A stretch of DNA of 64,000 bases, from the NCBI RefSeq assembly GCF_004345365.1, contig NZ_SLVF01000002.1:496001-560000 (forward strand). The letters run 5' to 3'. Position numbers and translations under genes: made by a program. The notes under the pieces are model-generated. The model had not been told where the DNA came from and did not search any database. It was given only the letters and a program-made list of their open reading frames with translations. Below are positions 53,222 through 62,187 of the stretch, piece after piece. Each line of letters begins with the position of its first letter. Positions within the stretch are counted from its first letter, which is position 1. The DNA comes from Kribbella sp. VKM Ac-2568 (GTDB taxonomy: Bacteria > Actinomycetota > Actinomycetes > Propionibacteriales > Kribbellaceae).

Positions 53222-54151
53222 ATGCCGAGCCTCGAGGATATTCGTACCGCTGCCGCTCAACTCCGGGGACGGATCCATCGGACGCCGATGGTCGAGTCGT
53301 CCGCGCTCGAGGGGATCTTCGGCGGCCGGCTGACGTTGAAGGCGGAGCTGTTCCAGAAGACCGGGAGCTTCAAGGTCCGCGGGCTGCTGAACAAGACGCT
53401 GAAGCTGACCCCGGAGGAACGCGAGCGCGGCGTGATCACCGTCTCGGCGGGCAACGCGGCCGGGGCGCTCGCCTGGGCGGCGCGCGACGCCGGAGTACCG
53501 GCGACCGTCGTGATGGCGAAGACCGCCGTACCCGCGAAGATCGAGGCAGCCCGCGCGTACGGCGCTCAGGTGGAACTCGTCGAAGGCGATCTGATGGGCG
53601 CCTACGAGTCGATCCGGGACGAGCGGAAGCTGACCGGCGTGCACCCGTTCGACGACCTCGACGTGATCACCGGCCACGGCAGCCTCGGCCTCGAACTGCT
53701 CGAGGACCGCCCCGAGATCGCCACCGTGCTCGTTCCGGTCGGCGGTGGCGGGCTGATCTCTGGCGTCGCGCTCGCGGTCAAGCTCCTGAAGCCGGCCATC
53801 CGCGTGATCGGCATCGAGCCCGAGACCGCAGACGTGGTCAGCCGCAGCCTCGAAGCCGGCGAACCGCAGAAGCTCCCCACCGCCAGGAGCGTCGCCGACG
53901 GCCTCGCCGCCCCGGTCTGCGGCACCCACAACTACGCCGTCATCACGCAGTACGTCGATGAGGTGGTCCGCGTCAGCGAGGACGCGATCATCGAGGCCAC
54001 CCGGCTCGTCATGTCCCGCACCAAACTGGCCCTCGAACCAGCCGCGGCGGCCCCCTTCGCAGCCCTGCTGGAAGGCAAGGTCGAACTCCACGGCCTCACC
54101 GCCAGCGTCGTCAGCGGCGGCAACCTCGACGTCGCGAAACTGGTCCTCTGA
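53222..54151 (+). CDS. Threonine/serine dehydratase (PLP, fold type II)
   Basis: 309 residues. The PLP lysine lies in KTGSFKVRGLLNK, the phosphate loop in VPVGGGGLISGVALAVK, plus SAGNAAGALAWAARD. VVMAKTAVPAKIEAARAYG is characteristic of catabolic threonine deaminases. It lacks the C-terminal regulatory ACT domain of biosynthetic IlvA, so it is the catabolic or serine-racemase-like type, giving 2-oxobutanoate and ammonia from threonine. It is a single gene ending 43 bp before the convergent HNH gene. Confidence 0.93.
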   Translation: MPSLEDIRTAAAQLRGRIHRTPMVESSALEGIFGGRLTLKAELFQKTGSFKVRGLLNKTLKLTPEERERGVITVSAGNAAGALAWAARDAGVPATVVMAKTAVPAKIEAARAYGAQVELVEGDLMGAYESIRDERKLTGVHPFDDLDVITGHGSLGLELLEDRPEIATVLVPVGGGGLISGVALAVKLLKPAIRVIGIEPETADVVSRSLEAGEPQKLPTARSVADGLAAPVCGTHNYAVITQYVDEVVRVSEDAIIEATRLVMSRTKLALEPAAAAPFAALLEGKVELHGLTASVVSGGNLDVAKLVL

Positions 54152-54194
54152 GCGTTCGGCCGCTCGCGCCCCGACCAGTCGACGGGACCCTTCA

Positions 54195-56264
54195 TCAGGC
54201 CGGCGGCTCACCAGCTGGGTGCTCACCAGCTCGGTGCTTACCAGCCGGGTGCTCACCAGCCGCGTGCTGACCGTCGGGCGTTTCATCGGGTGGGTCGTGG
54301 GCCACGTGGAGGTTGGTGCTTGGTCGGGCCGCCGGTCTGTACTGGCGGTAGTGGCGGCCGGTGGGACTGATCCAGGTGTAGGTGTTGTCCGTATTGTGCC
54401 GGATGGACCAGTTGCCTTCATGCTTGAGGCGATGGTGGTGTCGACACAGGCAGTGCAGGTTGTCAGCGGTGGTCCTGCCACCGGCGGCGAACGCGACCCG
54501 GTGATCGAGGTCGGCGAATTCAGCCGGCCGGTTGCAGCCGGGAAACTGGCAGACCCGATCCCGCCACCGGACATACCTGTCCGCCGCGGCCGACGGCGCA
54601 TACAAATCGGGATCACCCGGCGGCGGCTCATCAGTCACCCGCAACTCAACCCGCGAACCGCCCAGCCCGCTGAACGAGTCTTGCCCGCTGAGCGAGTCTC
54701 CCGCCGACTGCGAGTCCCGGGTGCTGAACGACTCTGCGGCGGGATGCCGACCCTCCGGGGTGACCGAGTCGCCGGCGGGATGCGGGGGCTGGTGGAACGC
54801 CGGGCGCCGTCGCCTCCCGGTGGGGGTCGTTGGCAGATCGGGGAGCAACGTATCGCGGATGGCTTTGATGAGGTGCTTGCGCAATGAACCTTGCGGGATC
54901 GGTCCCTGCCCGTCGACCTCGCCGCCGGTGCTGACCTGCCCGGTGAGCACCGCGCGCAGTTCGGCGCCGGTGGCATGAATGACCACTACCGCATCGGCGC
55001 CCGCAGCGGTCTCGTCCAACTCCCGCCCACCAGCCTCGTCACCAAACTGATCGGCGGAGCCATCGCGATGGTCAACGGGACCGACGCGGTGGTCAGTGGG
55101 ACCGGCGCTGTGGTGGTCGGCGCAACCGGCGCAGTGGTGGTCAGCGGGATCGTGGTGATGGTCGGCGCGACCGGTGCAATGGTGGTCAGCGGGATCGTGG
55201 TGGTCGGCCGGGTTGGCGTGGTCGGCTGAAGAATCCGTGGTACTGGCGGCGGGCTTCTTGGAGCGTGGGAGGAGGCGGGCCAGGGCTACGTCGGCGCGGA
55301 GCTGATCCATGGTGCGCGTGTCGCCGTCGCGGCGGAGGCGGACGGCGGCGCGGGACAGGCTGGTCATGACAGCGGCTGCGTCGACAGCGTCCTGGTTGTG
55401 GATCAGCTCGGCGGTTCCGAAGTCGGTGCTCACCATGCGCACCGAACGTTCATCGCGCGCCTGCTGATGAGCCTTCTCGGTCGAGGCCGGGTTGCGCCGG
55501 GCGGCCTCGCGCCGGGCGAGCTGCTTGATGCTTTGCAGCGGATGGTTGCGGGCCCAGTCCAGCACCGCCGCCTCCGCCGCACGAACGTCTTCGAGGTCAT
55601 CAAGGACCGACAACTCGGCGACGATCGTGAAAGCGGCACGTTCGGTCAGGACGCCCTCGACCAGCGCGTGGTGGGTGGCGGGAAAGTTGTGGACCAGTTC
55701 CCACGACGAGTGGATGCGCCTGGTTGCCGCTGATCGATGCAGATTCAGCGCCAGCCCGATCTCATCGGACACCGAGCGCAGATCCCCACCATGCCAACGG
55801 CGTTCGCCCGCCGCCGCGACCCGGTCACCGGGCTCAGGATGCCGGTGTCCGAGATCAGCCGACACACCACGGACCGAGTCGTCGAAGGACGCGACCGCCT
55901 CAGCCTTCAGCCCGGCAAGCCGCGCCTCGAGCCGGCCGATGGCTTCGACACGATCCAGCCAGCCCCCGTCGGTCAATCGCGACGTGTCCTGGAAGACCAC
56001 AGCCTCATACAGCAACGAGCCCTGGTTGTGGTCGTCCTCCTCGTCGAACCGCGACAATCCACCATGGCGGTCATAAGCCCGCGCCCGGCGCCGCGACATC
56101 GCGACAAGCTCCTGGAACCTCGTCTCCACATCCTCAGCCGCCGCCCCAGGTGCACCCCGAGGCGCTGGTGGAGCCGCAGCCAGGGACAACGGCGAGCGCC
56201 CGGCCGGCTGCTGCGACGGACGCAGCACGTCGCCTACCGGCTCACTGATCGGACACTCACTCAT
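54195..56264 (-). CDS. DUF222 / HNH endonuclease protein (13E12 type) 2
   Basis: About 689 residues. DUF222 region RVEAIGRLEARLAGLKAEAV, VSDEIGLALNLHRSAATRRI and NHPLQSIKQLARREAARRNP. A His/Asp-rich repeat (ADHHDPADHHC-like, period 15 residues) and Ser/Gly-rich linkers follow. The C-terminal zinc-type HNH domain is CQFPGCNRPAEFADLDHRVA and NLHCLCRHHHRLKHEG. The tail has GEHPAG-like short repeats. ATG 56264 fits a leaderless start 6 bases after TATACT; the open frame extends to 56300. A LexA box overlaps this promoter. Confidence 0.92.
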   Translation of the reverse strand: MSECPISEPVGDVLRPSQQPAGRSPLSLAAAPPAPRGAPGAAAEDVETRFQELVAMSRRRARAYDRHGGLSRFDEEDDHNQGSLLYEAVVFQDTSRLTDGGWLDRVEAIGRLEARLAGLKAEAVASFDDSVRGVSADLGHRHPEPGDRVAAAGERRWHGGDLRSVSDEIGLALNLHRSAATRRIHSSWELVHNFPATHHALVEGVLTERAAFTIVAELSVLDDLEDVRAAEAAVLDWARNHPLQSIKQLARREAARRNPASTEKAHQQARDERSVRMVSTDFGTAELIHNQDAVDAAAVMTSLSRAAVRLRRDGDTRTMDQLRADVALARLLPRSKKPAASTTDSSADHANPADHHDPADHHCTGRADHHHDPADHHCAGCADHHSAGPTDHRVGPVDHRDGSADQFGDEAGGRELDETAAGADAVVVIHATGAELRAVLTGQVSTGGEVDGQGPIPQGSLRKHLIKAIRDTLLPDLPTTPTGRRRRPAFHQPPHPAGDSVTPEGRHPAAESFSTRDSQSAGDSLSGQDSFSGLGGSRVELRVTDEPPPGDPDLYAPSAAADRYVRWRDRVCQFPGCNRPAEFADLDHRVAFAAGGRTTADNLHCLCRHHHRLKHEGNWSIRHNTDNTYTWISPTGRHYRQYRPAARPSTNLHVAHDPPDETPDGQHAAGEHPAGKHRAGEHPAGEPPA
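55080..55235 (-). repeat. Tandem 45-bp repeat encoding ADHH motifs
   Basis: Within DUF222/HNH gene 2 a 45-bp unit (15 residues, core PADHHCxG with ADHH) occurs at about 55115 and again at 55160, with diverged copies on each side. It sits in the linker between DUF222 and HNH. Repeat number could vary by slippage. Confidence 0.7.
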
Positions 56265-56267
56265 AAA

Positions 56268-56283
56268 TCGAGTATATGTTCGA
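56268..56283. promoter_or_regulatory. LexA (SOS) box upstream of DUF222/HNH gene 2
   Basis: On the gene strand TCGAACATATACTCGA matches 14 of 16 positions of TCGAACATATGTTCGA. It covers a -10-like TATACT that ends 6 bases before ATG 56264. Confidence 0.7.
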
Positions 56284-56348
56284 ATACTCTCCGCGATCAA
56301 GCCAGGCCGTCCGAGGCCCTCATCGCCTCGCGCCGGTTGCTAGCTGGG

Positions 56349-57806
56349 CTAGACGTGGGCTGGGTCTAGTTTTCGGGGTGGTAGGTCGGAGACGACGCCG
56401 TCGCCGGGGTCGTCGACCAGGCCGCCTTGGCGGACTGGGTCGTGCTCTGGCAGGAGGATGTCGCGGGCGACCACCAGCATCAGCCAGAGGGTGCCGGCCA
56501 TCCGCAGGATCACGGACAGCCAGTAGATCCGGTCCGGCTGATCTGGTGATCCGGGGGCGAGGAACTGGGCGAGATGGAGCCAGACCATCATCCAGTAGAA
56601 GGTCTCGCAGGCCTGCCAGATCAGCCAGTCCCGCAGCTTCGGCCGGGCCAGCGCGACCAGCGGCAGCAGCCAGAGCACGTACTGCGGTGAGTACACCTTG
56701 TTCACCAGCAGGAACGCGGCGACCACCAGGAACGCCAGTTGCGCGAAGCGCGGCGGCTTCGGCGCCATCAGTCCGAGAATCGCGATCGAGAGGCAGAGCC
56801 CGGAGAAGATCACGATGTTGAGCTGGTTGACGTCGGCGACCTCGTGCTTGGCCAGCTTCAGCACGTACCAGATCGAGCCGTAGTCGCTCTCGCGCTCGTC
56901 GTTGAAGACCCAGAACGACAGCCACTCGTTCTTGGCCAGCAGGTAGATCGGCGCGTTCACCAGCCCCCAGGTGACGACTCCCGCGAGTGCCGCCACGAAC
57001 CACTGCCAGAGCTTGCGCCCGCGCAGACAGATGATCAGCAACGGCCCGAGCAGCAGGAACGGGTAGAACTTCGCCGCGGTACCTAGGCCGAGCAGGATTC
57101 CGAACCAGACCGGTTTGCCCCGGGACCACGCGTACATCGCGCCGGCTGTGAGCACCACCGCGAAGAGATCCCAGTTGATCGTCGAGGTGAACGCCAGCAC
57201 CGGCGCCGCCGCGACGTACAGGGCGACGAGGGGCTGACCGCGGGCCCCGCCCGGGCGGCGTGCGACGCCGCGCGCGGTGGCTGCCGTCAAGCCGACCAGG
57301 ATGAGCGCGCAGACGAAGAGCATCGCGACGTTCACGACGAAGAAGACGCCGGCGGTGTCGCGCTTCTGCTCGACCGTCAGGTCCTGCTTCGGGTCGCCGG
57401 TGATCAGCCAGGTGATCTGAGCCGCGACCTCCATGAAGCCACCGGTCAGCACCGGGTACTCCAGCACCGGGTAGTTGCCAGTGTCCAGGAACGGCCGGTT
57501 GCCCTCGGCGAAACCGCGCTCCTGGTACAGGTAGCCGATGTCGGAGTAGCACAGCGCCTTGAACGGCCGCCAGCTCTGCCGGTCCCAGCCCGCCTCCATA
57601 CAGGGCGCCTTCTGCAGCACCCCGAGCGCGAAGGTGATCGTGCAGACGGCCAGCACGATCCGCAGCGGCGTCCACCAGGACGAACTGATCCGGGCGAACC
57701 GCCCGGTCGGACCGCCGAGGCCCACGGTCAGGCCGGCGACGGCCGGGTCGACCTCGGCCGGCCGGGCCTGCGAGTCCTGGGCACTTGGTGGCGTCACGGG
57801 GGCCAT
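56349..57806 (-). CDS. GT87-type membrane mannosyltransferase
   Basis: 485 residues with about 10-12 membrane spans (VAMLFVCALILVGLTAAT, VLAFTSTINWDLFAVVLTAG, KFYPFLLLGPLLIICLRG and others). DTGNYPVLEYPVLTGGFME early in the chain and TINWDLFAVVL are typical of GT-C family GT87/DUF2029 alpha-mannosyl- or arabinosyltransferases using polyprenyl-phosphate sugars. It may act on cell-wall polysaccharide or lipoglycan. It is isolated; a GT87-type gene (Rv2181) also occurs in the mycobacterial aroG region. Confidence 0.9.
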   Translation of the reverse strand: MAPVTPPSAQDSQARPAEVDPAVAGLTVGLGGPTGRFARISSSWWTPLRIVLAVCTITFALGVLQKAPCMEAGWDRQSWRPFKALCYSDIGYLYQERGFAEGNRPFLDTGNYPVLEYPVLTGGFMEVAAQITWLITGDPKQDLTVEQKRDTAGVFFVVNVAMLFVCALILVGLTAATARGVARRPGGARGQPLVALYVAAAPVLAFTSTINWDLFAVVLTAGAMYAWSRGKPVWFGILLGLGTAAKFYPFLLLGPLLIICLRGRKLWQWFVAALAGVVTWGLVNAPIYLLAKNEWLSFWVFNDERESDYGSIWYVLKLAKHEVADVNQLNIVIFSGLCLSIAILGLMAPKPPRFAQLAFLVVAAFLLVNKVYSPQYVLWLLPLVALARPKLRDWLIWQACETFYWMMVWLHLAQFLAPGSPDQPDRIYWLSVILRMAGTLWLMLVVARDILLPEHDPVRQGGLVDDPGDGVVSDLPPRKLDPAHV

Positions 57807-57924
57807 CGTCTCCTATCCGCTCCGCCGCCCTGGCAGGCGGCGCCCGCCAGGTTACCCAGGATGTCCACCCGCGTGCCTCATCCCCGCCCATCCGCGTGCC
57901 ACGAACCACCGGCGAGCAAGCGCT

Positions 57925-58615
57925 TCACCGCGTACTTCGGGCAGCGGTGGGTGTCTGGAGTCGTTGGTGAACGCGGTACCGGAAGGTGTCGAACCGGGCG
58001 GTGCCGGCGTCGTCGGTGGGAGCGGTGCTGAACAGGGCGATTCGGGCGCCTCGGCAGTCCGACCATGAGGCCGTGTCGGTGTTTCCGAGCGGATCGAAGG
58101 TCCTGCCGTCGAGACTGTAGGCGTAGGTGACGTAGTCGCGCTCGTCGACGACCAGCTGCAGCCAGAGTGGGCCAGGCACCGCGACCAGGCGAGCTCGCCA
58201 CCAGCCAGGCTCGTCCGTCCTCGTCCCACAGCGGACACGGGTCTTCCCAGCCGGTCTCGTCGCTCAGTCGGTGCAGATGCGACCAAGGACCGGCCGGATG
58301 CTCGGCGGTGGTCACGAAGATGCCCTCGTCGAGTGTCGTGAAGTGCAGCCAGTACCGGCCGCGATGGTGACGAAGGCTCCCGGCGTAGATGCCGACGTTG
58401 TACCTCTCCATCCGGTCCGAGCGGTACTCCGGCCCCAGCACGCCGATGTCCGGTACAGCGGCGCCGACGTGTCGCCACGAGACCAGGTCTCGCGAGTGCA
58501 GGATCGCCATCCCTGGCGAGTACTGGAAGGTCGACGTGATCATCCAGTAGTCCTCACCGACCCTGATCACGTCAGGATCGGAGTAGTCGCCCGGAAGGAC
58601 TGGATTGGTATAGGA
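57925..58615 (-). pseudogene. GH43 glycosidase remnant with internal deletion
   Basis: The 5' part reads TNPVLPGDYSDPDVIRVGED, then SPGMAILHSRDLVSWRHVG and EGIFVTTAEHPAGPWS, a GH43 beta-xylosidase/arabinofuranosidase catalytic start (catalytic base Asp in SDPDVI). No Met precedes it in frame. At about 58180 it jumps frame into LWLQLVVDERDYVTYAYSLD, the C-terminal beta-sandwich of the same family. About 300 residues of the enzyme are missing. It follows the solute-binding-protein remnant. Confidence 0.75.
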
Positions 58616-58648
58616 GGACCGGCCGGCCGGCCGGCGTCCGGCCGGTCC
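58616..58648. terminator. Strong hairpin after the solute-binding-protein remnant
   Basis: GGACCGGCCGG and CCGGCCGGTCC pair as a perfect 11-bp stem with an 11-base loop, 7 bases after the solute-binding protein stop. No T-run follows. It may be an RNA-stabilising hairpin of the kind found after sugar-binding-protein genes, or a terminator. Confidence 0.6.
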
Positions 58649-58654
58649 GGTCCA

Positions 58655-59652
58655 TTACTTGGGGACCTTGTCGTAGGCGGTCTGCTGGATCTCCGGGTAG
58701 CGCTTCAGGCCGAGGCCGTCGAGGCCCTTGACGTAGCTGTCCCAGTCCTTCGAGAGGTCCTTGGAGCCGGTGATGAACTGCAGCGCGTTCTGCTGGACGT
58801 AGTTCTCGATGTTCGTCTGCAGGGTCGCCACCTCGCTGCCGAGGGACGGGTCGATCCACACCTTCCAGTACGGGTAGACCTGCGCCTTGTCCTCCTTGCC
58901 GTCGTACAGCTTGGTCGCCTCGAACAGCCGGCGCTCGTAGCCCGCCTGGTTGCAGATGTCGGTGTTGATCGACTCGGCGGCCCGGAAGTCCGCGGTGTTG
59001 TTGTACTGCGCGATCGCCTGCCACGCGGTGTTCGGCGGCTTCGCGCCCGCCTTCTGCGGGATCTGCCGGTAGAGCGGCTTGACCGACTTGTCGAGCGCCA
59101 CCTCACCAGGCTGCGGCTTCGCCCAGGTCTTGCCCTCGGTGCCGAACATCCCGTTGATCTCACCCTCGGAGGTGAACAGGTAGTCGAGCATCTTGATCGA
59201 CTGGATCTGCACCTCGGGGCTCGCCTTGTTGGTCAGCGCGAAGGTGGCGCCGGGCACGCTCGGGAAGTTGTACGCCGAGAAGTTCGAGCCGTTCGGCCCG
59301 GTCAGCGGCGCCACGCGTCGTACTGCTTGTCCCGGCCGTCGGGCTGGCCGAAGGTGACGAAGATGCCGGGGTGCAGCACGGTCGCCGAACCGAGGATGAC
59401 GGTGCCGGTCTTGTCACCCTGCTGCTGCAGCGCGTCCGCGTTCTGGGTGAAGGCGCCCTTGTCGATCAGGCCCTCCTTGTAGAGCGAGTTCAGGTAGGCA
59501 AGCCCTTCGCGCCAGCCGTCCTTGTTCGCCTGCAGGTCCACCTTGCCGTCCCGCAGTACCAGGGCCGAGTTGTTGTTGCCGCTGGTGCCCTGCGGGTCGT
59601 AGATGAAGGCGTTCATGAAGTACGGGATCAGCGAGTCGCGGACGTCCGCGCT
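58655..59652 (-). pseudogene. ABC sugar solute-binding protein remnant, truncated and frameshifted
   Basis: The C-terminal two-thirds of an extracellular solute-binding protein. 59302-59652 gives LSADVRDSLIPYFMNAFIYD, KDGWREGLAYLNSLYKEGLI and FGQPDGRDKQYDAW; one base is missing near 59315, then the frame VAPLTGPNGSNFSAYNFP continues to PEIQQTAYDKVPK. The N-terminus with its lipoprotein signal is gone at about 59655. No permease or ATPase genes lie near. Confidence 0.82.
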
Positions 59653-59654
59653 GA

Positions 59655-59855
59655 GCCACCTCCTACCTCACCCTCTGGCACCGCCAACCCGGCCCGGCGA
59701 CGATCACCTTCGCGTTGGACGGCGAGGTCGCTGACTTCTTCCCCGACGAACCGGATGGCTGGACCTACACCCGGACCGAAGGCCGGCTGACCGTTTCCAC
59801 CACCGTCCCGGAGCCCTCCGCCCGCGTCATCACCACCACGACTGTCAAGCGGTGA
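59655..59855 (+). pseudogene. C-terminal fragment of an unidentified gene
   Basis: Open frame from the junction: YLTLWHRQPGPATITFALDG, EVADFFPDEPDGWTYTR, TEGRLTVSTTVPEPSARVIT, ending in TGA 59855. The beta-rich composition suggests the end of a secreted or sugar-related protein. It has no start codon and abuts the truncated solute-binding gene head to head. It overlaps the methyltransferase 3' end by 11 bp. Confidence 0.55.
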
Positions 59856-60831
59856 TTGCTTCCAGGATGGACATGCGGCTGTTGGTGTCGAGGACGCGGT
59901 TCAAGCGGAGACCCGCCGCGGTGAAGAGAGCGGCGTACTCCGTTTCGGTGCGCTCCCGGCCACCGGGCAGAACGAGCATGTTGAGGTCGGAGAAGGCCGC
60001 GAGGACCTCCTGACCGGTTCTGCCGAGGATGAGTTCGACGACCAGTACTACGCCGCCGGGGTTGAGCGACGCGGTACAGGTGCGGAGGATCTCCACGCAG
60101 CGGTCGTCCGGCCAGTCGTGCAGGATCGACTTCAGCAGGTAGGCATCCGCGGGCGGCACACTCTCGAAGAAGCTGCCGGCGACCGAGGACCACCGCGACT
60201 CCAGCGCCGGAGACCTCGGCTTGGTGGCGACTACGTGGGACAGGTCGAAGACCGTGCCGCTGAGGTGCTCGTACGCCGTCAGCACCGCCTCCAGCAGGAT
60301 GCCTTGGCCTCCGCCGATGTCGACAACACTGCTCCGCCCGGAGAAGTCGTACGCCGCGGCCACCGCGGCGGCGACGGACGAGGTGAGCGCGGCCATGTTG
60401 TCGTTGAAGATCGCGTTGTGCTCCGGCTGACCCTGCCGATGGGTCCACACGTCGTACCCGTGCAAGGCCTCGAACGCGTTCTCACCCGTCCGCACGCTGT
60501 GACCGAGCTGGCCCCACGCCGCCCAGAGCGCCGGGTCCTGCAGAGTCCGGGCCAGCGGACGCAGACTCCCCGCCACGTTCGACCGCAGGCCCGCGCCGAC
60601 AGCTGTGTTGCTGTAGGCACCATCGTGCTCGGCGTAGACACCGACAGCGACGAGTGCTCGCAGCAACCGTCGCAGTGTGTCCTCGTCCGCGCCGACCGCC
60701 TTCGCCAGGTCGGCAGCAGTGCGTGGCTCGCGGGCCAGCTCGTCGGACAGCCCGAGCTCGGCAGCGACGCTGAGCGCCGCGGAGGTACGAAAACCAGTGA
60801 CCATCGACTGCAACGTCGCAAGGGAGTCCAT
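59845..60831 (-). CDS. O-methyltransferase (acetylserotonin-type)
   Basis: 328 residues. N-terminal dimerisation winged helix (ATLQSMVTGFRTSAALSVAA, DEDTLRRLLRALVAVGVY), then a SAM domain with VVDIGGGQGILLEAVLTAYE (motif I), VFDLSHVV, LLKSILHDWPDDRCVEILRT (catalytic His) and VVELILGRTGQEV. Family members methylate hydroxyls of small aromatic metabolites. No biosynthetic genes lie around it. The start is ATG 60831. Confidence 0.92.
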   Translation of the reverse strand: MDSLATLQSMVTGFRTSAALSVAAELGLSDELAREPRTAADLAKAVGADEDTLRRLLRALVAVGVYAEHDGAYSNTAVGAGLRSNVAGSLRPLARTLQDPALWAAWGQLGHSVRTGENAFEALHGYDVWTHRQGQPEHNAIFNDNMAALTSSVAAAVAAAYDFSGRSSVVDIGGGQGILLEAVLTAYEHLSGTVFDLSHVVATKPRSPALESRWSSVAGSFFESVPPADAYLLKSILHDWPDDRCVEILRTCTASLNPGGVVLVVELILGRTGQEVLAAFSDLNMLVLPGGRERTETEYAALFTAAGLRLNRVLDTNSRMSILEAITA

Positions 60832-60932
60832 GGCCCGATCATCCGCTCAATCGGGAGCTGGCGATAGACACCAGCCGGCCGACCACACCCCGTGGGGAGT
60901 GGCCGGCCGTGGTGTAGTGACGCAGCGGTGGG

Positions 60933-61598
60933 TCAGGCTGCCGGGGGCATCAGGACGGAGTCGATCAGGTAGACCGTCGCGTTGGCGGTCTTCACCCCAC
61001 CACAGATCACCTTGGCGTTGTTGACCATCAGGTTGTCCCCCGAACCAGTCACCGTGACCGCCTGCTTCTCCACCGTGGTCTGACTCCCCACCACCGCCTC
61101 CGGCGTCAGCTGACCCGGCACCACGTGATAGGTCAGGATCTTGGTCAGCAACGCGTCATCGGTCTTCAACGTGTTCACCGTCGCCGCCGGGATCTTCGCG
61201 AACGCCGAGTCCACCGGCGCGAACACCGTGAACTCACCACCGTTCAACGTCGACACCAGATCGACCTTCGGGTTCAGCTTGCCCGACACCGCCGCCACCA
61301 GCGTCGTCAGCAACGGATTCCCCGACGCCGCGGTCGCCACCGGCGCCGCCGCCATCCCATCCACCGAACCAGCACCAGTCGGGTTCGCCTTCGCATAATC
61401 GGCACACCCCGGACCAACCAGACCCGCCGCGTTATCCATCGACGGAGACATACTCGGCGTCTCAGCCGGCGCCGACGACGACGCACCGGTCGACGGGCTA
61501 CCGCTGGACGTGTCATCGCTTCCACCACACGCGGCGGTGACGAAGAGCAGGGACAGCGCGGATGCGACGATGCCTGCGCGCACGAGGTTCTTGGACAT
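60933..61598 (-). CDS. Fasciclin-domain lipoprotein
   Basis: 221 residues. Lipoprotein signal ([20 protein letters not shown], then GGSDD), a Ser/Thr/Pro linker, and one FAS1 domain ([54 protein letters not shown]). It resembles MPT70/MPT83-type secreted antigens of mycobacteria. The lipobox is slightly unusual (TAAC). ATG 61598 is the only start giving the signal. A long hairpin separates it from the DUF4331 operon, so it is a separate unit. Confidence 0.93.
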   Translation of the reverse strand: MSKNLVRAGIVASALSLLFVTAACGGSDDTSSGSPSTGASSSAPAETPSMSPSMDNAAGLVGPGCADYAKANPTGAGSVDGMAAAPVATAASGNPLLTTLVAAVSGKLNPKVDLVSTLNGGEFTVFAPVDSAFAKIPAATVNTLKTDDALLTKILTYHVVPGQLTPEAVVGSQTTVEKQAVTVTGSGDNLMVNNAKVICGGVKTANATVYLIDSVLMPPAA

Positions 61599-61714
61599 GA
61601 CGAACTCTTTCTCTGGGGGAACGATTCGGTCGATGCCGCGTTGCTCGCGACTGACATCGGTACTTCGGCGCCGCGGTGCGCCCGGATGGGCGCGAAGCCG
61701 GACTTCTTCTCCAG

Positions 61715-61756
61715 AGAACCGCCGGGGAGTGTGTCGTCTCACTCCCCGGCGGTTCT
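61715..61756. terminator. Bidirectional terminator-like hairpin
   Basis: GAACCGCCGGGGAGTG (61716-61731) pairs exactly with CACTCCCCGGCGGTTC (61740-61755) across an 8-base loop, plus one more A-T pair. It lies between the fasciclin gene and the His-rich gene end, 45 bp after the latter's stop, as expected for termination of the DUF4331 operon. T-runs are short on both sides, as is common in actinobacteria. Confidence 0.75.
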
Positions 61757-61800
61757 TCGTTGCCCAGGGCATGCTTGTCCATGGCATGCCCTGTCCCCAG

Positions 61801-62187
61801 CTACCGAGGCCAGGACACCTCGGTGACCACTCCCCCGCTGACCTCCACCGTCAGCCGCACCGGCCCGTCAGGCCGGACGTACAGCTCGTAACTCCCCTCG
61901 GGAACCTCGAAGAAGACCGCCGAGTGCACTAGCTCGCCGTCGGGCGAGGGCCGCGGCACGACCGCCACATGAGGGAACGCGTCTCCATGCCCGTGACCAT
62001 GTCCGTGCTCGTGCCCGTGCTCGTGTCCGTGCTCGTGTCCGTGCTCCTGCCGGCCGGTCGGGCGCAGCTCGATCTCCGCCCCGTCCAGTCCGGGCGGCAT
62101 CGCGATGACCAGGGCGCCGATGTCGCCGCCGATGTCCAGGAGCACCGATGATCCCTTGCCCGCATGGGGATTCTCCACCGCGTTCAT
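61801..62187 (-). CDS. His-rich small protein
   Basis: 128 residues. The N-terminus ([20 protein letters not shown]) and C-terminus ([20 protein letters not shown]) look like a small beta-sandwich. Between them is a run [20 protein letters not shown] with more HG repeats, a likely Zn, Ni or Cu-binding loop. No signal peptide. ATG 62187 overlaps the DUF4331 stop as ATGA, so both are translated together. The alternating codons also create a visible 6-bp DNA repeat at about 61982-62049. Confidence 0.85.
   Translation of the reverse strand: MNAVENPHAGKGSSVLLDIGGDIGALVIAMPPGLDGAEIELRPTGRQEHGHEHGHEHGHEHGHGHGHGDAFPHVAVVPRPSPDGELVHSAVFFEVPEGSYELYVRPDGPVRLTVEVSGGVVTEVSWPR

Noticed and set aside
61980-62050. 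CRISPR-like or satellite repeat of CGTGCTCGTG type
   Set aside because: No spacers, very short unit; it is the coding repeat of the His-rich protein.
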